64,000 nucleotides of DNA from Platerodrilus igneus (GCA_036346225.1 JARFIW010001458.1:1736001-1800000); one strand, 5' to 3'; positions 33,914-46,129 are shown, counted from the first letter of the stretch. Made by a program: numbers and translations. The notes: generated by a model not told the origin, from the letters alone.

Positions 33914-36060
33914 TGGGCGCCAGGAACAGGAGCAAGCAGAATCAACGAGAAATGTTCTACTATTCTCGGGCGAAACCCTAGGTAACTCACTATATCAATA
34001 AATTAACAGGGCACAGAATTAAACCTGAATTTATTGAAGTAACTACAATGCCAAATATGAAATCAAACACATAAATATAAATTTCACTAGAACAAATAAT
34101 TCTACAAATAATCATACATACAAGATTCAAACCTAAATGATTCAAGAAAAAAATTAACCAAGCTAAGTGCTCACAATAAGCAAATATATGTTTACTCCAG
34201 GTGATTGTATAAATAATATTTAACAGTAATAACGCAATGGTGTTAAGAATATCCGGGCACGAGCCCGTACGCAAAAATAATTCGTACTAAGTAAAAATTG
34301 GGGTACACGCAGACTTGGTGGCCACTAAGTAAGCTGTAACAGCATAACTCAAGTGAGTAATAATTTAACCAAGGGTCTAAGCTCGTGACTAGATTTACAA
34401 TCAATATGTATAAATCACTGGAACGCATTAACGAGTGGTTAGCATTGTTCATAAAAAAACCTAGCACTTACTAAGGAAGCATTCAGCCATTAGTACCTTA
34501 ATAATTTTATCATAAATACAGATTTTACGTTAATTATCGCAACCCACCTTACACACAGGTGCAAGTATGGTTGCATGCAAAGCAAAATAATAAAGAGGTA
34601 AATATAAGGTTGCATACACAAAAATATTTATCCAATACTCTCAACAGAACAAACACAACACACTTAAATAAGGAAGTATACGACCTCAAGAAGTAATTCC
34701 AATGCACCAGTAGCAGTCAGGGATTCCAAATCCAACTTAACAGGATTACAGCAATTACAGATGATCACATAAGATCGCTTCAGGTGTAATATTCATCCAC
34801 GGATAACTCCAACAGGTTTCGATTAATATTTCGGTAGTCCAGCAGATGGAACTTATTGTATCAATAATTAGTTCTTCGTCGGGAGCTTCAATACCATCTA
34901 TTTCAGTAAGTTGTCGAGGTTGGGTAATCGTAATACCACCAGAACGATTACTTAAACGAATCTTCACAAATGTGCATCTACTTAAATTGGAACTGCTAAA
35001 CCTAAAATATGCAATTACTCTTGGACTCGCACGCAGACGTAAACTTGGACTTAAATTTGAACTAAACTCTGGAGTTAAATTTGAACCTAGATTTGAACCC
35101 TAAAATTCATGTAATACATAGAACAGGAAGTGCTATAACGCTATTACTTACCACATAACAATGTGGGTAGAATATAACAAACATCACAAAATGTGCTTCA
35201 CGAACTGAGTGAAAGCCAACCCAATAGTATTGATCAAAACGACGTAAAATCCGCCAAAGGCGTAATAATTAACTTTCATACTCACAAACATCAGAAAGAT
35301 TAATTTTATCCAAGGTAGTAAGCAAGAATCCGCTAAAATAAGCAATATAAAGTTTTGCTTACACACCAAGTTCGTCGTTACAATTCAAAGGCTGGATCAA
35401 GAAGAACAAAGAGCCACCACATGGGCTCGTTATCGCCCTTAGGTTAGATAACGTTTTCCCACAATTAAACCACTTTTTTATGAACAAAAGCAAATTAATG
35501 TGCATCAATTAATACAGTTTTACAACAACAACTTGACAAATGTCAATTCAGTAAAATATCTAACCAAAGGAGAGATTCAAAGGCTTCTAACCACAGAGCA
35601 TTATGTTAAAAAGATTCTAAAAATTGCAATGAGTTATAAAACTTAAAACGGGACGTTCCACTCCCTCTCAACTTCGAAGGAAGTAAACTCCTTAAAGTTT
35701 ACGACTTTCAGCAGCAGGCTGAACCTACTTAACCAATAACACAAAAAGCTATTCAATCATCATCAAATAATTATGTAAATAACCACTAACTATCTCTGCA
35801 AGTTAGATATAAGTGTTCAATTTTTGTAATTACACAACTTTTTTTTTTTATATCATCAATAACTTCACAACATATGCACCTATAAATTCAGTACCAATAA
35901 TCAATACCAGAATATTTTTAAACACTTTCAAATAATAGCACAAATAAATGTTTAAGAAAGCACAAACTAGCACAAGCATACAAACACTGCAATAATATTG
36001 TTGCCTAAAATTGCAACTTCACAAAATATCCAATAATCCGAAAAAAAAAAAATTAGGGGT

Positions 36061-36513
36061 TGTAAAATGAAATGCAAAACAAAGTCTTGCACGTTGAGAA
36101 TTAATTTTTGTCGTTGGGACAACAAGCAATATAGTATCAATTCTGTATTTCGAACCACAAACCATAAACGTTGTGTAAATTTTTGCCAATTCGAGGTACA
36201 AACGTTTAGTGTCAATTTTTGCCAATTCGAGGCCACAAACGTTGGTCGCCAATTTTTGCCAATTCAAGGCCACACACGTTGGTCGACAATTTTTTTTTGC
36301 CAATTCTAGGCCACAGACGTTCGGGCGTCATTTTTGCCACGGTAAAATTTCGATATCTAATCGATATAATGGGTTCCTTAACGTTACAATGACAAATAGT
36401 GCTCCGGAATAGCTTAGATAAGACTCATCAGGGCGGTGGGTAAAGAATCGCATTTATGGACCATAAGGAACCACTAGAAAGGTCCAATAAGTCAAAACTA
36501 ACTATTTTATTAA
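36061..36513 (+). repeat. LTR C3
   Basis: Copy of 33461-33913 with the same minisatellite at about 36150-36345 and only a few base changes. Confidence 0.6.
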
Positions 36514-38259
36514 TGGGCGCCAGGAACAGGAGCAAGCAGAATCAACGAGAAATGTTCCACTATTCTCGGGCGAAACCCAAGGTAACTCACTATATCAATA
36601 AATTAACAGGGCACAGAATTAAACCTGAATTTATTGAAGTAACTACAATGCCAAATATGAAATCAAACACATAAATATAAATTTCACTAGAACAAATAAT
36701 TCTACAAATAATCATACATACAAGATTCAAACCTAAATGATTCAAGAAAAAAATTAACCAAGCTAAGTGCTCACAATAAGCAAATATATGTTTACTCCAG
36801 GTGATTGTATAAATAATATTTAACAGTAATAACGCAATGGTGTTAAGAATATCCGGGCACGAGCCCGTACGCAAAAATAATTCGTACTAAGTAAAATTGG
36901 GGTACACGCAGACTTGGTGGCCACTAAGTAGCTGTAACAGCATAACTCAAGTGAGTAATAATTTAACCAAGGGTCTAAGCTCGTGACTAGATTTACAATC
37001 AATATGTATAAATCACTGGAACGCATTAACGAGTGGTTAGCATTATTCATAAAAAAACCTAGCACTTACTAAGGAAGCATTCAGCCATTAGTACCTTAAT
37101 AATTTTATCATAAATACAGATTTTACGTTAATTATCGCAACCCACCTTACACACAGGTGCAAGTATGGTTGCATGCAAAGCAAAATAATAAAGAGGTGAA
37201 TATAAGGTTGCATACACAAAAATATTTATCCAATACTCTCAACAGAACAAACACAACACACTTAAATAAGGAAGTATACGACCTCAAGAAGTAATTCCAA
37301 TGCATCAGTAGCAGTCAGGGATTCCAAATCCAACTTAACAGGATTACAGCAATTACAGATGATCACATAAGATCGCTTCAAGTGTAATATTTATCCACGG
37401 ATAACTCCAACAGGTTTCGATTAATATTTCGGTAGTCCAGCAGATGGAACTTATTGTATCAATAATTAGTTCTTCGTCGGGAGCTTCAATACCATCTATT
37501 TCAGTAAGTTGTCGAGGTTGGGTAATCGTAATACCACCAGAACGATTACTTAAACGAATCTTCACAAATGTGCATCTACTTAAATTGGAACTGCTAAACC
37601 TAAAATATGCAATTACTCTTGGACTCGCACGCAGACGTAAACTTGGACTTAAATTTGAACTAAACTCTGGAGTTAAATTTGAACCTAGATTTGAACCCTA
37701 AAATTCATGTAATACATAGAACAGGAAGTGCTATAACGCTATTACTTACCACATAACAATGTGGGTAGGATATAACAAACATCACAAAAATGTGCTTCAC
37801 GAACTGAGTGAAAGCCAACCCAATAGTATTGATCAAAACGACGTAAAATCCGCCAAAGGCGTAATAATTAACTTTCATACTCACAAACATCAGAAAGATT
37901 AATTTTATCCAAGGTAGTAAGCAAGAATCCGCTAAAATAAGCGATATAAAGTTTTGCTTACACACCAAGTTCGTCGTTACAATTCAAAGGCTGGATCAAG
38001 AAGAACGAAGAGCCACCACATGGGCTCGTTATCGCCCTTAGGTTAGATAACGTTTTCCCACAATTAAACCACTTTTTTATGAACAAAAGCAAATTAATGT
38101 GCATCAATTAATACAGTTTTACAACAACAACTTGACAAATGTCAATTCAGTAAAATATCTAACCAAAGGAGAGATTCAAAGGCTTCTAACCACAGAGCAT
38201 TATGTTAAAAAGATTCTAAAAATTGCAATGAGTTATAAAACTTAAAACGGGACGTTCCA

Positions 38260-39152
38260 AGGACAAGGATCAAGAAAAATTAAGTATATATTGATGTTGA
38301 GATTAACAATAAATGTCAACCAATGCTTAATTTTAAATTTTGGTCTGGAATAATATCGTCTTAACTTCTAGTGTTGTTTCTACTGTCTACTCTATTCTCC
38401 TTGATGTATACAATTCCATTCTTCAACTGTAGATGGAATATGTCCAGCTGGAAAAACGTCAGCCAAGAGTGTCTCAAAAACATTCGGTGATATCAAATCT
38501 AAAAGCACGCTGACTGGTCATTCTTTCAATGCAGTTATAATTATTCTGGTATCAGACATGGATCATCAACGAGATTATGCATCATCATTCATGAAAACGA
38601 AATATAATTCTATATTTGGCGCATACCCGAGCGAAAGAGCGAGAGAACTATATTGTCACTACATTTCTTTTAAATTCGAGAACTAAGCACAATATACGGA
38701 AACAGAAACCAAAGAGCAAAAAATACTGTATTCTAATGTAGTATCGTACTTCAACTATTTTACGCAATATTACTGATTAAAATGGTTAAATTATAGCAAT
38801 TCCAAGTGGTAAGCGTTCAGAATTTAAGCATATCTCTGAGCATAGAATTATAAATAGAAAATTTCTTTGGAATAATTTTTTTAAAATAGTTTTTATAAGG
38901 TAAAAGTTCTACGAAATACTGTTGGCTTCTATAAAGAATGCTGACTAATTTAAGAAGTAATTTAATATAGAATTTCTAATTTAATGTGTTGAAAAAGACC
39001 ATTTTAAATTTTTTGTAGCATAATCAAGAATTTTTTTTGTAAACTTGGGTTTCAGGTGTTTTAAAGTTTTAACTACACCTCAAACGCTTTAGGTAATAGT
39101 TTTCAATTAAGAGAGTTGCTTATGTGGTTGCATATTAGACACACGATTTCTG

Positions 39153-39154
<2 letters not shown>
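38260..39154. other. No recognisable feature
   Basis: Unique-looking AT-rich sequence between array C and the (AT)n tract before family B. No coding motif found. Confidence 0.45.

Positions 39155-39194
<40 letters not shown>
39155..39194. repeat. (AT)n microsatellite, left flank of family B
   Basis: AT dinucleotides end where the family B LTR begins (ttgcgataattata). Confidence 0.95.
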
Positions 39195-39196
<2 letters not shown>

Positions 39197-40432
39197 CGAT
39201 AATTATAAGGCAGGGGTCGTAGAATAAATAAAAGCAACTTCCAGTTAACAAAAGCACATAATTACAGATATTATAAGAGTAAATAGGTCACTATACATAT
39301 TGTTAGTTGAGAGCACACTGTATATAAAAATACATGAGATTGAAATGCATAAGCATATAGAAATATTCAAGAGTAAGTACAAGTTAAGATAAGATTTGAA
39401 AACGCAACAAAATGCATCAAAATTAAATCAACGGAAAACCTATATGAATTGGCTTAATAAATATTTAACAAGTGCGTTAAATATATTATCGTATACGCAG
39501 TCTAAATTATGCATTATTTGAAAATCGTACGTGACATAAAGAATTACATTTGTTCAAAAATCCAATATTAACTAGGAAATAAACAAGCACCTGATTATTT
39601 CGGTTTAGATTAGAATAAGTAATAAACACTGAATAATTGATTTAATGAACAGAAAGTCTTGGGATTTCTCAATTTAATGCCATGATATGTGCATGAATAC
39701 GTGACAAGTCAAACATTAATCCGAATATTTGAACTATACAATTGGTAAAATTCCCGAAATACACAAAGATAAAAGCAGAAGGTGTCGTCCCAACACGTGA
39801 ATGAACGAATGGGAAGCAAGAGAGGTACGGCTTTAAATACGATAAGAATAGAGCGACGAGTTTAATATACATTTTAAACTGGGCTACGACGATACTTTGA
39901 AATGCTAAATTATTTACGTAACCAGTGAGACGGAAGTAAATTAAAATCATTTTGAAAAGTGTACAAATTGTGCAAGTGTGAACCGATCTATTATAGACGT
40001 AAGTAAATAACGACTTAATAAAAATACATTTCCAACATAAATAAAACAGGGCTCCTGTTGATTACTCCTGTTAATTACCTCCTGTTAATTACTTCTGGTT
40101 AATTACTTCTGGTTGATTACTTTTTGGTAATTACTTCTTGTTAAATACTAACATGGTAAATGTTCTATTACTGTCTTGTTAATTACGGACATGGAAAATC
40201 TTTTATTTACTGATATTCAAATTGAATCTTAAATTGGATTAGCTTATTACTGGAACCTTAATACTGGCTCTAACACTGAATTTTAAATGGGATTTTAATA
40301 ACGATTTGGATAGTGTTTTGGTTTTGATGTCGACTTCCAAATTCGACTCTAAATATTCAGACTTGACACTAAAACTCTTGGGGGATGCAGAGGAACTACA
40401 AAACCATTCCAGGTTAGCAATATTGATATAAT
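39195..40432 (+). repeat. LTR B1 (3' shortened)
   Basis: Matches LTR B2 through aggttagcaatattgatataattt and then passes directly into the PBS-like gggcgcc. It has a short gap near its start relative to B2 and contains a ttaattacttctgg minisatellite at 40045-40200. Confidence 0.65.
40045..40200 (+). repeat. Minisatellite in LTR B1
   Basis: About nine degenerate copies of a 15-base unit ttaattacttctggt. The matching run in LTR B2 is at about 41350-41500. Confidence 0.75.
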
Positions 40433-40452
40433 TTGGGCGCCAAAAATTAACA
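40433..40452 (+). other. PBS-like site, family B
   Basis: tgggcgccaaaaattaac lies at the end of LTR B1. It has the GGGCGCC core but lacks the GGGGCTC extension seen in the modules at 42122-42165. Confidence 0.4.
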
Positions 40453-40474
40453 TTTTTTAAAAAAAATTTTATTT

Positions 40475-40490
40475 TAATTTGGGGGATTAA
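40475..40490 (+). other. PPT-like site, family B
   Basis: ttgggggattaa precedes the start of LTR B2. A very similar string ttaatttgggggat begins the left arm of the large inverted repeat at 43955. Confidence 0.35.
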
Positions 40491-42184
40491 TACTATAATT
40501 ATAGGGTAGTTTACGGGTAGGTTAAGTCACAGGGGTCGTAGAATAAATAAAAGCAACTTCCAGTTAACAAAAGCACATAATTACAGATCTTATAAGAGAA
40601 AATCGGTCACTATACATATTGTTAGTTGTGAGCACATTGTATATAAAAATACATGAGATTAAAATGCATAAGAGTATAGAAATATTCAAGAGTAAGTACA
40701 AGTTAAGATAAGATTTGAAAACGCAACAAAATGCATCAAAATTAAATCAACGGGAAAACTATATGAATTGGCTTGATAAATATTTAACAAGTGCGTTAAA
40801 TATATTATCGTATACGCAGTCTAAATTATGCATTATTTGAAAATCGTACGTGACATAAAGAATTACATTTGTTTAAAAATCCAATATTAACTAGGAAATA
40901 AACAAGCACCTGATTATTTCGCTTTAGATTAGAATAAGTAATAAACACTGGATACGTGATTTAATGAACAGAAAATCTTGGGATTTCTCAATTTAATGCC
41001 ATGATATGTAAATGAATACGTGACACGTCAAGCATTCATCCGAATATTTGAACTATACAATTGGTAAAATTCCAGGAATAAACAAAGATAAAGGCAGAAG
41101 GTGTTGTCTTAACACGTGCATGAACAAATAGAAAACAGGAGTGGTACGGCTTTAAATACGATAAGAATTGTGCGGCGAGTTGAATATACATTTTAAACTA
41201 GGCTACAACGATGATCTAAAGTGCTAAATTATTTACGTAACCAGTGAAACGGAAGTAAATTAAAATCATTTTGAACGAATTGTGCAAGTGTGAGCCGATC
41301 TATTATAGACGTAAGTAAACAACAACTTAATAAAAAACATTTCTAACATAAATATAGGCTCCTGTTGATTACCCCTGTTAATTACCTCCTGTTAATTACT
41401 TCTGGTTAATTACTTCTGGTTGATTACTTCTTGGTAATTAGTTCTTGTTAAATACTGACATGGTAAATGTTCTATTACTGTCTTGTTAATTACGGACATG
41501 GAAAATCTTTTATTTACTGATATTTAAATTGCATCTTAAATTGGATTAACGTATTACTGGCATCTTAATACTGGCTCTAACTCTGAAACTTAAATGGAAT
41601 TTTAATAACGATTTGGATAGTATTTTGGTTTTGATGTCGACCTCCAAATTCGACTCTAAATATTGAGACTTGGCACGAAAACTCTTGGCGGATGCAGAAA
41701 GGCTACAGAACCATTCCAGGTTAGCGATATTGATATAATTTATTACTGAGAACTGTTTTAATTCAATATTTTTTGTATTTGTAAGAGTACAGTAGTTTCA
41801 TTGATTAATTTATGAAAAAGGTAATGGGCATCTTGAAATGTTTCAAAAGGTCTCTAAAAATAAGCTAAAAGGCTAGTTTTGCTGGCTTCAATTTCATAAA
41901 TCTGGTACATGTTAATATTCTGAAAAGGGGAAGAATTTATAACTTGTAAATATTTACTCATTATATTGTGTATTGTAGAATTGCTTTATTTAATTGAATC
42001 AGCTAGTTGAGGAAAAGGAAATCCATAACTTAACATTTCACCACATAGGTGCTTGATTGATCAAAGGGGTAAATAAAATTATCACAGCATTTTATGTACA
42101 CCCAAAACGTGGGAATAAAAATATCACAGCATTTTAGGTACACCCAATCGTAGGGGCTGGAGTATCACAGCGGTGTTCTAGCAG

Positions 42185-42185
<1 letters not shown>
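40491..42185 (+). repeat. LTR B2
   Basis: About 1.7 kb ending at cagcggtgttctagcagc against (TA)n. It carries the minisatellite at 41350-41500 and three LTR-end/PBS-like modules at 42081-42185. The region 41940-42060 matches the minus strand of 12230-12310. Confidence 0.65.
42081..42185 (+). repeat. LTR-end/PBS-like modules in family B
   Basis: atcacagcattttatgtacac is followed by ccaaaacgtggg, then atcacagcattttaggtaca by cccaatcgtaggggctgg, then atcacagcggtgt. The layout (CACAGCA, T-rich spacer, G, CCCAA-CG, GGGGCT) is that of the family A modules, with a spacing of about 43 bases. Confidence 0.65.

Positions 42186-42226
<41 letters not shown>
42186..42226. repeat. (TA)n microsatellite, right flank of family B
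   Basis: TA dinucleotides begin directly after the family B end. Confidence 0.95.
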
Positions 42227-42230
<4 letters not shown>

Positions 42231-42273
42231 AAAAAGGAATTATTGGCAAGTGACTCAAATTCAGCCACGAGGG

Positions 42274-42322
42274 CATCCTGTCGACGCGTTTCGCCCTAAT
42301 TGGGGCTCATTAGGACAGGAGT
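42274..42322 (-). ncRNA. Hammerhead ribozyme-like motif (type I, short stem III)
   Basis: On the minus strand: stem I CCTGTC (42319-42314), core CTAATGA (42313-42307), stem II GCCC-CAATTA-GGGC (42306-42293), GAA (42292-42290), minimal stem III ACGCGT (42289-42284), C at 42283 as cleavage nucleotide, and the stem I partner GACAGG (42282-42277). All helices pair exactly. The one departure is CTAATGA where the core consensus is CTGATGA, a G-to-A change at a catalytic position that should greatly weaken cleavage. Hammerheads with such tiny stem III are known from Penelope-like and other retroelements, where they act as dimers. The motif sits in a 180-base segment between two (TA)n tracts, with no RT nearby. 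Confidence 0.75.
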
Positions 42323-42406
42323 AGCAAAGTTGTAAAATTTAACACAGATACCTTATGGGAAGTACAGCATCACCTAGCTCACAATTTGTGTCTTCGTGTC
42401 GTTTCT

Positions 42407-42408
<2 letters not shown>

Positions 42409-42449
<41 letters not shown>
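42409..42449. repeat. (TA)n microsatellite, right of the hammerhead segment
   Basis: A TA tract that also encodes the tyrosine/isoleucine run of the frame at 42386-43012, which I do not regard as a gene. Confidence 0.95.
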
Positions 42450-42451
<2 letters not shown>

Positions 42452-43360
42452 TTATGCTCACCCCCCCTTTTTTTATATGATATTTACTTTAACTGTGGTT
42501 TATTCATTTACCTTTTTTTTTATATATTTGACAGTGTGAAAATTTTGACTCTTATATTTCGTGCTTTAACTAAGTTTGGTCGGTCTACAAAACAAAACTA
42601 TATGAATATGCCTCGACTATTGAAACTCGCCTTCTCAGGGTATCCACACCTACCTACCGTGGGTTCAGTGATAGGTAGATGGTCACTACACCAACCAAAC
42701 TGCACTACCTTTATTTTAGTACATGTAACCTTATATTCGTATATGCCAATTTTTTTTTATAAGCAGATCTACGTAGCCTTGTGCCCAATCAATTACTTTT
42801 ACCAAATTGACTTTGACGTATCAAAAACACAGTACTCACCCGATTTACGCGTCGCTGTAGGCCTCTCTGAAATCTGGCTCAAAATCTCAATCACCGGATG
42901 GGTCTTCACACTGCGTTGCACTATCACTATGGCTCCTCTGCTTTCCAGACACCAGGTTTTGTTATACTTAATTTTGATATCCCCCAAATCTATAAATAAT
43001 GACCAAATTTAGAATTTTGAATACCTTGCAATTTTACTTCCCCCGCGCTAATTTTCCTATAGTTATGCTTTCTTTCCGTATAATACTCCTGCTAGTCCAA
43101 CGCTATCCTTTCTTTAATCTGCTCGTTCCAATTCTATGCTCCTTTCTAGTTTCCACTCAATACCAATCTATCCGCAATGCACTATCCAAATCATTCCAAG
43201 TAGTTTCTCCTTCAGTCTAATAAATCCAATCCAATTCCTTCTGCCTTAATCCAACCCGTTCCAAACTTCCACTATTAATTCCCCCTATTTCAATGTCGCT
43301 CCAATCCACTCTTACAACTTTTCACCCGTCTTTACTATTATTATTATTCTACTCAAAGAC
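42450..43360. other. Unassigned stretch, partly C/T-rich
   Basis: No recognised protein. From 43010 to about 43390 the plus strand is poor in G, with strings such as aatccaatccaattcc, complementary in character to the G-rich tract at 14611-15002. Confidence 0.4.
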
Positions 43361-43362
43361 TT

Positions 43363-43950
43363 CCATTCTCTGTGTTTTGTGATGGTCGGACAGCATCTTG
43401 GGAACCTATCTCGCGCACAGTTTGTGGTACTGAAGTTTCTCGCTCACAATGACGTAGAGAGCTGACCTTGAAATTTCAGGAAATGAATCGCTCAATTCAG
43501 AAATTGTGAACCGACGATTTTCTCGAATTGCCACATCCACTCGCTGAACGAGATCATTGGTTGACACTGACTTCCTTCCCTGACTGCTTGCATCATGAAC
43601 ATCTGTACGTCCTGCTTTAAAGTTTCTGCACCATTGTCGCACTTTGCTGTCACTCATTGAAGTTTCACCGCACACAGTACTTATTCGTCGATGAATTTCG
43701 GCTGCATTACACCCCTCAGCCTGAAGGAATCGAATTACCGCACGAACTTCACACTTGGCGGGAGATGCTATTGTTGTAGACATGTTTACGTGCTACCTAC
43801 GTGAGAACACAACTAAACGGAAATGACGCGACGCGATTGACAGTCATACTAGTGACGCTGCTCAACACATCTGCGCACTAGTTCATCCGTTTTTTAGAGG
43901 AGTTTTTATTTCGCGACCGATCGGACCTTGAAAAAAAAATAGCCCTCGTA
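43363..43950 (-). mobile_element. Truncated mariner-type transposon
   Basis: The minus strand begins at a TA with TACGAGGGCTATTTTTTTTT and AAGGTCCGATCGG, typical of one mariner terminal inverted repeat. It continues through a leader to a transposase N-terminus and stops abruptly near 43363 before a (TAA)n-like run. The other end and the DDE domain are absent. Its outer end coincides with the outer end of the inverted-repeat arm at 43951. Confidence 0.8.
43406..43783 (-). pseudogene. Mariner transposase, N-terminal DNA-binding part
   Basis: 125 residues. The segment VRAVIRFLQAEGCNAAEIHRR then VRQWCRNFKAGRTDVHD is the first helix-turn-helix of mariner transposases. A second helical region follows (ISELSDSFPEISRSALYVIV), then SEKLQYHKLCAR. 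The next codon is TAG where Trp is usual, followed in frame by VPKMLSDHHKTQRM up to the truncation. The catalytic DDE domain is missing, so it cannot transpose itself. Confidence 0.85.
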
Positions 43951-44216
43951 TATCTTAATTTGGGGGATATGTAACTCGCTTTATAACACTAGGCGAAACG
44001 ATTTTCTATCTATTCCCATACACCAAACCCATACTCTCCACTCTTCTTTTCTTGTGTCCAGTTCCGTTCCCTCTTGTGGAATACTATACCTAAAGATATT
44101 GGGCAGGTTCCGACTGTGCAACGTTTTTGCAAACTTTTCCAAAAACATCTATTAAATCTTCAGGTGTAAAGGCAACCTGTTGAAACAATCCACTTCCCTA
44201 GACTGATGCTCGATAG

Positions 44217-44311
44217 GTGTGTGTGTATGAGTGTGTGTTATGTGCGGTTGTGTAGATGGTTCTGAGAAGGAATGTGTGTGTTTAGTGTGTGTGTGCGTTT
44301 GTGTATGTGTG
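44217..44311. repeat. (GT)n-rich microsatellite in left arm
   Basis: Interrupted GT dinucleotides, mirrored as CA at 54069-54175 in the right arm with length differences. Confidence 0.85.
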
Positions 44312-44849
44312 TAATTTTAATTAATTGCAATAGGGACTAATGGCTCTAATCGCGCTTGATGTAGTCTGGAATTAAAAGTTAATGTTTCTAAATATTTCAC
44401 AATATAATTTTTAGGAATTAGCGACAATTTTCTAGAGACAAGCGGGATGTCGTTTTGGAATACAGATACGATACTTCTGAAAAAACTAATAAAGTTTGGG
44501 TAACCATTAACTTGCCTTCATTATTGAACATAATAAAAATATGATGAGTGGTTAAAACGACATTTTAAATAATAGATGCGTGTCTTGGGAATAAACGGCT
44601 TAATGCCATACCAATGCAAAAGATTCATTATCATCAGTCCTTGTGATAGCAAAAACTTATTATAATTTGGGTCGTACTAAAACCTGCTATCGAGTATTGT
44701 AGTAATTTTAAACTAGTTTTAGCGTGAATACTGAACCACGAAGCAAATGCAACGAGTTTGTAAGTTACGATCATTAGCAACACAAACTAAATAAACAAAA
44801 CCTATAAAACTCATTTTCCACACATTTAGAAATTTGCAAAAGGGTGCTA

Positions 44850-45965
44850 AATATTCTACACACCCATTTTAATGGAGAAAACACTAGAAAAAGGAGAAAG
44901 CGTGTATGTATGGTTTGTAGATCTGGAAAATGCATTCGACAATGTAAAATTGAAAAAAAAATTCGAAATATTCAAAAAGATTGGAATGAGCTATAGGGAT
45001 AGGCGGATAGGACATAGCTTATTCAAAGAGCAAACAGCGGTAATGGAATTAGAGCAGGAACGTTGAGAAGTAAATATTAGGAAAGAAGTGATATAGGGAT
45101 ACGCCCTATTCCCGCTAATTTTTAACTTGTATATCGAAGAAGCAATGAATACTGTCAAATGTAGAAAGACATTTAAAATTATTATGCATGGAAAAGTGAT
45201 TGATATGCTTAAGTTTTCAGGTGATGCTGCGGTATTAGCATCTAGCAAGCAAGAATTAGAAGCAGTTCTTAATAAAATGGAAACAGTACTAACAGAGAAA
45301 TACGGTATGAAAGTAAACAAAATAATACTAAAGTATGTAAATAAGGGAGAAAATTAGTCAAGAACTAGAATACAAATAAGAAACGAGAACCTACAAAATG
45401 TTAAGGAAGCCAAATAACGCAAAATGGGAAAAGTTTAGAAAAGATATAAAACAAAGATTAGTATAAGGCCGTGCTGCATTTAACAACAGAAAGCGACTAC
45501 TATGTTCAAAGACGACCAACAAGAACAGAATTGCTGTAAGCATATGTGTGAAGCAAAGCACTGTACAACTCTAAAGTGTGTGCAATAGGGGAAACAGATA
45601 GGAAAAATGTTTTGCTGCAGGCGCATGATGAAGATATAATGGCAAAGTTAAGAACAAAGAGATTTTAGAAATGGTATGGTAAGAAAGAAATATGTGGAAA
45701 ACATTAAAAGACAGGAGAGATAGGATCATAGGACACATACCAAGGCATGAGGGAATAGCGCGGAATATATTAGAAGCAGAGAAAAGAAAAAAGAGAGGTA
45801 GAAGTAGACATAGATTAGAATATTGCACACAGATAGTTAAAGATATGGGTTGTGGAATGTGTAGGTTAGTTTAGAATAGAATTTAATAGAGATTCACTAA
45901 TAATGAAAAAGGTAATTGTATTTATACATGATGATTATCATAAACAACTACAGGTGTTGGTTTTG
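44850..45965 (+). pseudogene. RTE-like LINE, RT and C-terminal fragment (left arm)
   Basis: Pieces in order: GESVYVWFVDLENAFDNVK (from 44872), a frame with LKFSGDAAVL (45127-45357), and MWKTLKDRRDRIIGHIPRH (45692-45874). FSGD stands where FADD is needed, so the RT catalytic site is lost; the closely related LINE at 59790-63142 keeps FADD. The 5' part (endonuclease and RT N-terminus) is missing. The end near 45935 has atgatgatta-like repeats, typical of this LINE's tail. Confidence 0.8.
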
Positions 45966-46129
45966 CAAAATTTTCAACAAATGTTGGTTGTGTGAAAGGG
46001 GAAACTGGAAAACTAATGATTTGGAAAGTGTCTAAGCGGTGGACGATCTTGGTAGTCGTCAGGTTGCTAAACCCCTTGCGCGTACCGCTGAATATCGGTG
46101 AAATAGGGTATATTATTAGGAAACAATTG

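Larger units (their letters stand above)
31137..38259 (+). mobile_element. Tandem array of noncoding LTR element family C
   Basis: A unit of about 2600 bases is repeated 2.7 times (gccacggtaaaatttcg at 31137, 33735 and 36335). It resolves into a partial LTR (31137-31313), interior (31314-33460), LTR (33461-33913), interior (33914-36060), LTR (36061-36513) and partial interior (36514-38259). A tgggcgccaggaacagg string after each LTR looks like a PBS, and a poly-A/tttagggg string before each LTR looks like a PPT. The interiors of 2.15 kb carry no recognisable protein. The units look about 98-99 percent alike by eye. Both ends are truncated. Confidence 0.75.
39195..42185 (+). mobile_element. Family B LTR element with minimal interior
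   Basis: Two long direct repeats (39212-40432 and 40528-41745) are about 95 percent alike and share caggggtcgtagaataaata near their starts. Between them is only tttgggcgccaaaaattaac (PBS-like), a T/A-rich spacer and tttgggggattaa (PPT-like), about 55 bases in all. The element lies between (AT)n tracts at both ends. There is no coding capacity. It resembles terminal-repeat retrotransposons in miniature except that the LTRs are long. LTR1 lacks about 440 bases present at the end of LTR2, so the small interior could instead reflect a deletion. Confidence 0.65.

Noticed and set aside
42386..43012. 208-residue plus-strand frame
   Set aside because: Starts in a (TA)n tract and shows no family motif; the length is due to composition.
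44217..44311. Functional tandem repeat
   Set aside because: Ordinary interrupted (GT)n microsatellite.
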